Position numbers and translations under genes: made by a program
The notes under the pieces: model-generated
Seen by the model: the letters and a program-made list of their open reading frames with translations, nothing else
What the model was told of the DNA's origin: nothing
Database searches by the model: none
Shown: positions 60,136 to 64,000 of the stretch, in pieces
How positions within the stretch are numbered: position 1 is the first letter of the stretch
Layout of the letters: every line of letters starts with the position of its first letter
Origin: CAKZNE01 sp964485405
Lineage (GTDB): Bacteria > Bacteroidota > Bacteroidia > Flavobacteriales > Schleiferiaceae
Direction of reading: 5' to 3'
Length of the DNA stretch: 64,000 bases
NCBI GenBank assembly: GCA_964485405.1
Contig: CAZAJG010000005.1
Span: 76,022-140,021 of the forward strand

Positions 60136-61887
60136 ATGAAAACAAAAATCTTTACTCCAATTACAACGGTTGTGCTTACACTCGTTGCATGGTCTATACA
60201 GGCCCAAGTTACCTACGATGATAACGCGGATCATATTTATCAATCTATGGTAGCCATCTATCCATCTGATCCTTCCTGGCAAGGCGATGGGTATGCTATT
60301 GCTTCAACTTCTGTAGATGGAGGCACGGTTAGAGGCGAAGTAGTAAGAACAGACCCCGCTGGTGGCCAATTGTGGACTTACTATTATGGCACCAACGCAG
60401 GAGTAAACCATAGGTTTACCCACATTGAAAAAATAACACAAGTATCGGGAGATGTACAATTTCTTCTGGTAGGAAGCGCGGACCACGGTGGTAGTGGTTC
60501 TTTAACGGTTACTTTAATAGACGATAACGGAAACGTAGTACAAGACGAAGAGTTTTTTCCAAATACCAGAAACTACTTAACAGGTGTAAAAGGAATTTTT
60601 GATAATTCCTTAGAGTTTATTATTGTTGGTGTAGAGTCTGATGGTTTTATGACAACAGATGAAAAGGATATCATAGTATTAGGCTTAGATGGTGGTTTTA
60701 GCACACTTTGGGAATATGAATTGTCTACTCCTCACTCCGTATATGATTATGATATGGTTACGGATGTATTTAGCACTACACCGGGAGAATTTGCGATTGT
60801 AGGAACATCTAACGAGAATTCATTAACTCAATCTGAGCCAGCAGCAATGGTAGCAGGTCTAAATCCTTCAGGCGTTTTTTGGGATTACAATTTTTCAACA
60901 ACAGCTCCAGGTTTCGGGCATTCAGACAATGCGGCTAGTGCATTTTTTGATGCTAATAACAACTCCATATGGGTGCTAGGAAATAGCTCAGCAGCACATT
61001 ATTTTAATCTAACAGAACTGGATGCTGGTTCAGGAGCCTTAATGACTGCTTATGATTTTTCGAACCCAGATTTTTATGACATGTACGGTTTCAAGCTAAG
61101 AGAATCATTGGTTAATCCAGATCATTTGATAATTGCAGGGTATCATTACACATATAACATAGGTTTTAATGATGAGGCTATTCCTTTTCTTGCAGAATTT
61201 GATAAACCTTCGAGCAACGTAAATTGGAGCTATATGTATAAGACCACTGCTCCAAATATTGTTTTTTACAACGAAAACGATATGTTAAACTTAACTGCTA
61301 TCGGGCAATTTGGATATTACTATAATACAATGATGGATTATAAGTATGACAATACAGATGGTTATGCCTTCCTTTCTAACGATGATCAGTTAAGCGGAAT
61401 GTACGGGTTAAAATTATCTGGAGTGGATATAAATGGACAGTTACCAGATCCGAATTGTGGAATGATAAAAATATCCCATTACCCCGATCCAGGAAACAGA
61501 TTTCAAACGGATCCTTTCAATCAGTTATCATCACCTGCAATTCCAAACGGCCCATTTGTTTTTGATGATCCACATGGATATAACGATTCGCAATGTGGTT
61601 CGGTGTTAAAAAAGGGACGTAGCGAAAGCAGTACAGCGGCCAACGAAGTTAGCCCAAGAATTTATCCAAACCCAGCGAGCAGCACCCTTCATATTGAAGG
61701 ATACCCTTTAGCTACGAGTATAAATATTCACGATTTAAGTGGTAAACTGGTTTACAATAAAGAGGTAAATGAAGCAAGTGATATTACATCTATAGCCATA
61801 AACCACCTACATACAGGGATGTATTTGGTTAAGATTATGAGTAATGAAACACTATTGGATTCTAAAAAACTTCAAGTGGTTGAATAA
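60136..61887 (+). CDS. T9SS-sorted secreted protein, first tandem paralogue
   Basis: A 583-residue secreted protein of unknown function. Signal peptide at 1-23 (WSIQAQ), then a beta-rich body with repeated strand-turn units (VQFLLVGSADHGGSG, LEFIIVGVESDG, FAIVGTSNENS, IWVLGNSS) that could be propeller blades. A C-terminal type A T9SS sorting domain (RIYPNPASSTLHI, LHTGMYLVKIMSN) closes it. It is followed by a strong hairpin terminator and by a second copy of the gene. Compared with that copy, most of the gene has many synonymous changes, but the 3' end is almost identical. Confidence 0.85.
   Translation: MKTKIFTPITTVVLTLVAWSIQAQVTYDDNADHIYQSMVAIYPSDPSWQGDGYAIASTSVDGGTVRGEVVRTDPAGGQLWTYYYGTNAGVNHRFTHIEKITQVSGDVQFLLVGSADHGGSGSLTVTLIDDNGNVVQDEEFFPNTRNYLTGVKGIFDNSLEFIIVGVESDGFMTTDEKDIIVLGLDGGFSTLWEYELSTPHSVYDYDMVTDVFSTTPGEFAIVGTSNENSLTQSEPAAMVAGLNPSGVFWDYNFSTTAPGFGHSDNAASAFFDANNNSIWVLGNSSAAHYFNLTELDAGSGALMTAYDFSNPDFYDMYGFKLRESLVNPDHLIIAGYHYTYNIGFNDEAIPFLAEFDKPSSNVNWSYMYKTTAPNIVFYNENDMLNLTAIGQFGYYYNTMMDYKYDNTDGYAFLSNDDQLSGMYGLKLSGVDINGQLPDPNCGMIKISHYPDPGNRFQTDPFNQLSSPAIPNGPFVFDDPHGYNDSQCGSVLKKGRSESSTAANEVSPRIYPNPASSTLHIEGYPLATSINIHDLSGKLVYNKEVNEASDITSIAINHLHTGMYLVKIMSNETLLDSKKLQVVE
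61553..61687 (+). repeat. Near-identical 3' segment, copy 1
   Basis: About 135 bp covering the end of the body and the start of the T9SS domain. Aligned to 63866-64000 (offset 2313) I find two differing bases, far fewer than in the rest of the two genes. Confidence 0.8.
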
Positions 61888-61908
61888 TCCATACGTTATA
61901 ATATGAAG

Positions 61909-61943
61909 AAGGGTTAGGAGTTTAAAACTTCTGACCCTTTTTT
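61909..61943 (+). terminator. Terminator after the first T9SS paralogue
   Basis: A 14-bp stem (61909-61922 with 61926-61939, two G-T wobbles) with a 3-base loop, followed by a T run. Confidence 0.85.
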
Positions 61944-62439
61944 CATTCCAATCCCTTCTATTCTATTCTGTCTCCAAGCCTCCTTAACTGTACTCTTTAT
62001 TGGCGTTGTGATATTATAACTTAAAGGTAAATTAGAATGAAGTAAGCAGAAAAAGGATAAGAAAACAAATGCTTTTATTTTTATATCAAATTAATATTTG
62101 TTTTGTAAAGATATATGATTATCAAGTCCTGCATGAATAATTTAACATTTCACAATACTATTTGTTATAAATCTGCCTTGGTTTCATCTAATGAACTTTG
62201 TTTGATGTATATGAATTTAATTTACTAAAAAACAGGCGTTTAAAAATTTAAACAAACCTTGTCATAAACTTAATATAGATGCAAAATATACGCTAAAAAG
62301 ATTCTTTTTGCTCACTAAAAGCCGTATTCAATATGATTTTTTTGGCATAAAAAAGAGATGTTTTTAACGTGTATTGATATGGGCTAGTTTTCTATTAAAA
62401 AAAGCTTTAAATTTAAGAAACTCTTAAATGTCAGAAACA
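61944..62439. other. AT-rich spacer before the second T9SS paralogue
   Basis: About 500 bp of AT-rich DNA with no open frame of note. Its last 40 bp repeat the leader seen before 60136 (TTTAAATTT, AAGAAACT, TCAGAAACAATG); the rest does not visibly match the first spacer. Confidence 0.6.
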
Positions 62440-64000
62440 ATGAAAACAAAAATTTTTACTCCAATTGCAATGGTGGTGCTTACGCTTATGGCTTGGGCTA
62501 TGCATGCACAAATCACCTACGATGATAATGCTGATCATATTTACCAATCTTTAGTTGCTGTTTATCCGTCTGATCCTTCTTGGCAAGGGGAGGGCTATGC
62601 AATTTCTTCCACTTCAGTTAATCCTTTTAGTGGAACAAAACGCGGGGAGGTGTTAAGAACAGATGCTTCTGGAAATCCTATTTGGACTTATTACTACGAA
62701 CCATTTTCCGGTTCAGATCATAGAATTACGCACATTGAAAAGATAACACAAGTAACAGGAGATGTTCAATTTCTGCTTGTAGGAAGTGTAGATTATGGTG
62801 GAAATGGCTCTATGACCGTTACCCTAATTGACGATAATGGGAATGTGGTGCAAAGTGAAGAATTTTTCCCAAACAATCGAGCTTATCTAACCGGGATAAA
62901 AGGAATTTTCGATAATTCCTTAGAATTCATCATTGTAGGCGTAGAGTCTGATGGTTTTACGCCTACAGATGAAAAAGATATTCTAGTATTATCCATAGAT
63001 GGAGCTTTTGGCACAATCTGGGAGTATGAGCTATCTACGCCTCACTCTGTATATGATTACGATATGGTTACAGATGTATTTAGCACTACACCCGGAGAGT
63101 TTGCGATTGTAGGAACGTCCAATGAGAATTCATTACCTCAATCAGAGCCTGCGGCTATGGTTGCTGCTCTAAGCCCTGGCGGAGTCTCTTGGGATTTTAA
63201 TTTTTCGACTGGCTCTCCTGGTTTTAGTCATATAGACAATGCCGCTAGCGCTTTTTATGATCCCAACAACAACTCCATATGGGTGTTAGGGAATAGCTCT
63301 TCTGCTCGTGATTTTAACTTAACAGAGTTTGATGCGGGCTCTGGAGCCATCATGAATATACATGATTTTTCTAATGATGACGAACACCCTAAAATCGGTT
63401 TTGAGCTGAGGGAGTCATTGGTTAATCCGGACCATCTGATTATAGCGGGTTACCAATACGCGGATAGTCAATATTCTCCGAATGACGATGCCATACCATT
63501 CTTGGTGGAATTTGATAAGCCGTCTTCTAGCATAAATTGGTCGTATACCTATAAAACCAGCAGTTTTGGGATTTTATCTTTCAATGTAAATGACATGTTA
63601 AATATGATCGCTTTAGGACCATTTCCTTATTACTACAATAATATGATGGACTTTAAGTACGATAATACGGACGGTTATGTTTTCCTTTCTAACGATGATC
63701 AGTTAAGCGGTAGCTATGGATTGAAACTTTCTGGAGTAGATATAAGTGGACAACTACCGGATCCGAATTGCGGAATAGATCAAATGCACTTATATCATTA
63801 TACTGGTAGCCGATTCCAGGCGGATCCTTTAAATCAATTGTCATCACCTGTAAATCCAAACGGTCCATTTGTTTTTGATGATCCACATGGGTATAACGAT
63901 TCGCAATGTGGTTCGGTGTTAAAAAAGGGACGTAGCGAAAGCAGCACAGCGGCCAACGAAGTTAGCCCAAGAATTTATCCAAACCCAGCGAGCAGCACCC
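62440..64000 (+). CDS. T9SS-sorted secreted protein, second tandem paralogue (partial)
   Basis: The open frame runs off the window end after 520 codons. The translation starts MKTKIFTPIAMVVLTLMAWA with a signal peptide ending MHAQ, and follows the protein at 60136 along its whole length: TYDDNADHIYQS, VQFLLVGSVDYGG, LEFIIVGVESDGF, FAIVGTSNENS, then VSPRIYPNPASST where it is cut inside the T9SS domain. Insertions and substitutions are scattered, mostly between the presumed strands. Function unknown. Confidence 0.88.
   Translation, partial: MKTKIFTPIAMVVLTLMAWAMHAQITYDDNADHIYQSLVAVYPSDPSWQGEGYAISSTSVNPFSGTKRGEVLRTDASGNPIWTYYYEPFSGSDHRITHIEKITQVTGDVQFLLVGSVDYGGNGSMTVTLIDDNGNVVQSEEFFPNNRAYLTGIKGIFDNSLEFIIVGVESDGFTPTDEKDILVLSIDGAFGTIWEYELSTPHSVYDYDMVTDVFSTTPGEFAIVGTSNENSLPQSEPAAMVAALSPGGVSWDFNFSTGSPGFSHIDNAASAFYDPNNNSIWVLGNSSSARDFNLTEFDAGSGAIMNIHDFSNDDEHPKIGFELRESLVNPDHLIIAGYQYADSQYSPNDDAIPFLVEFDKPSSSINWSYTYKTSSFGILSFNVNDMLNMIALGPFPYYYNNMMDFKYDNTDGYVFLSNDDQLSGSYGLKLSGVDISGQLPDPNCGIDQMHLYHYTGSRFQADPLNQLSSPVNPNGPFVFDDPHGYNDSQCGSVLKKGRSESSTAANEVSPRIYPNPASST
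63866..64000 (+). repeat. Near-identical 3' segment, copy 2
   Basis: Matches 61553-61687 with two differences seen; the match probably continues past the window end. Confidence 0.8.

Noticed and set aside
1..64000. CRISPR arrays, tRNA/rRNA genes, insertion sequences, prophage or integrase genes
   Set aside because: I saw no regular short repeats, no tRNA-like or rRNA sequence, and no transposase or integrase motif in any translated frame.

Overview
The window looks like a chromosomal segment of a marine-type flavobacterium (Bacteroidota, Flavobacteriales, possibly near the Cryomorphaceae/Schleiferiaceae). The evidence is a SusC/SusD pair, several very large proteins with type IX secretion (T9SS) C-terminal sorting domains, BT_3928-type and DUF1599 proteins, AT-leaning DNA, few Shine-Dalgarno sequences, and -7 elements of the Bacteroidetes type (TAnnTTTG). 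The genus assignment is inference. Two 10-base N runs (2681-2690 and 50193-50202) interrupt genes without breaking their frames.

Region 1 (1-14.4 kb) is mostly housekeeping. It holds a partial folP (minus strand), then plus-strand genes: a duplicated DUF1599 protein, a BT_3928-like DoxX/MauE membrane protein, a peptide-type ABC permease, tpiA, prmA, a 1469-residue secreted protein of unknown function, an AddB-like nuclease, a small carboxypeptidase-regulatory-domain protein, a serine/threonine dehydratase and purQ.

Region 2 (14.4-25.4 kb) is a T9SS secretome island. Two giant paralogous beta-propeller/PKD proteins on the minus strand flank a plus-strand trypsin-like protease, with a small lipoprotein beside one of them.

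Region 3 (25.5-35 kb) holds a ClC chloride transporter with CBS domains, aspS, tadA, a small membrane protein, a bacilliredoxin, and a TetR regulator next to a hotdog thioesterase and a TonB-dependent receptor. Perfect TACCGATCGGTA palindromes lie in front of both tetR and the thioesterase gene. The one in front of tetR extends to 36 bp and also looks like the receptor gene's transcription terminator.

Region 4 (35-59.6 kb) is a starch/maltodextrin utilization locus. It encodes a four-module T9SS starch-binding-like protein, four GH13 enzymes in different cell compartments, an SLC45-type sugar transporter, a GH65 phosphorylase, beta-phosphoglucomutase, a BadF-type sugar kinase, gapA, pfkA, a Nudix/winged-helix regulator, susC, susD and two accessory surface proteins. 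Six copies of a 21-bp palindrome (best form TAAGTGTA-N5-TACACTTA) sit in front of its transcription units, including pfkA-gapA. I infer one regulon that joins outer-membrane uptake, phosphorolytic maltose breakdown and two glycolytic steps, probably controlled by the Nudix/winged-helix protein at 50019.

Region 5 (59.6-64 kb) contains two tandem paralogues of a T9SS-sorted protein, the second cut by the window end, separated by AT-rich spacers of about 0.5 kb. Their 3' ends are almost identical, which suggests recent gene conversion. No tRNA, rRNA, CRISPR array or insertion sequence was seen.
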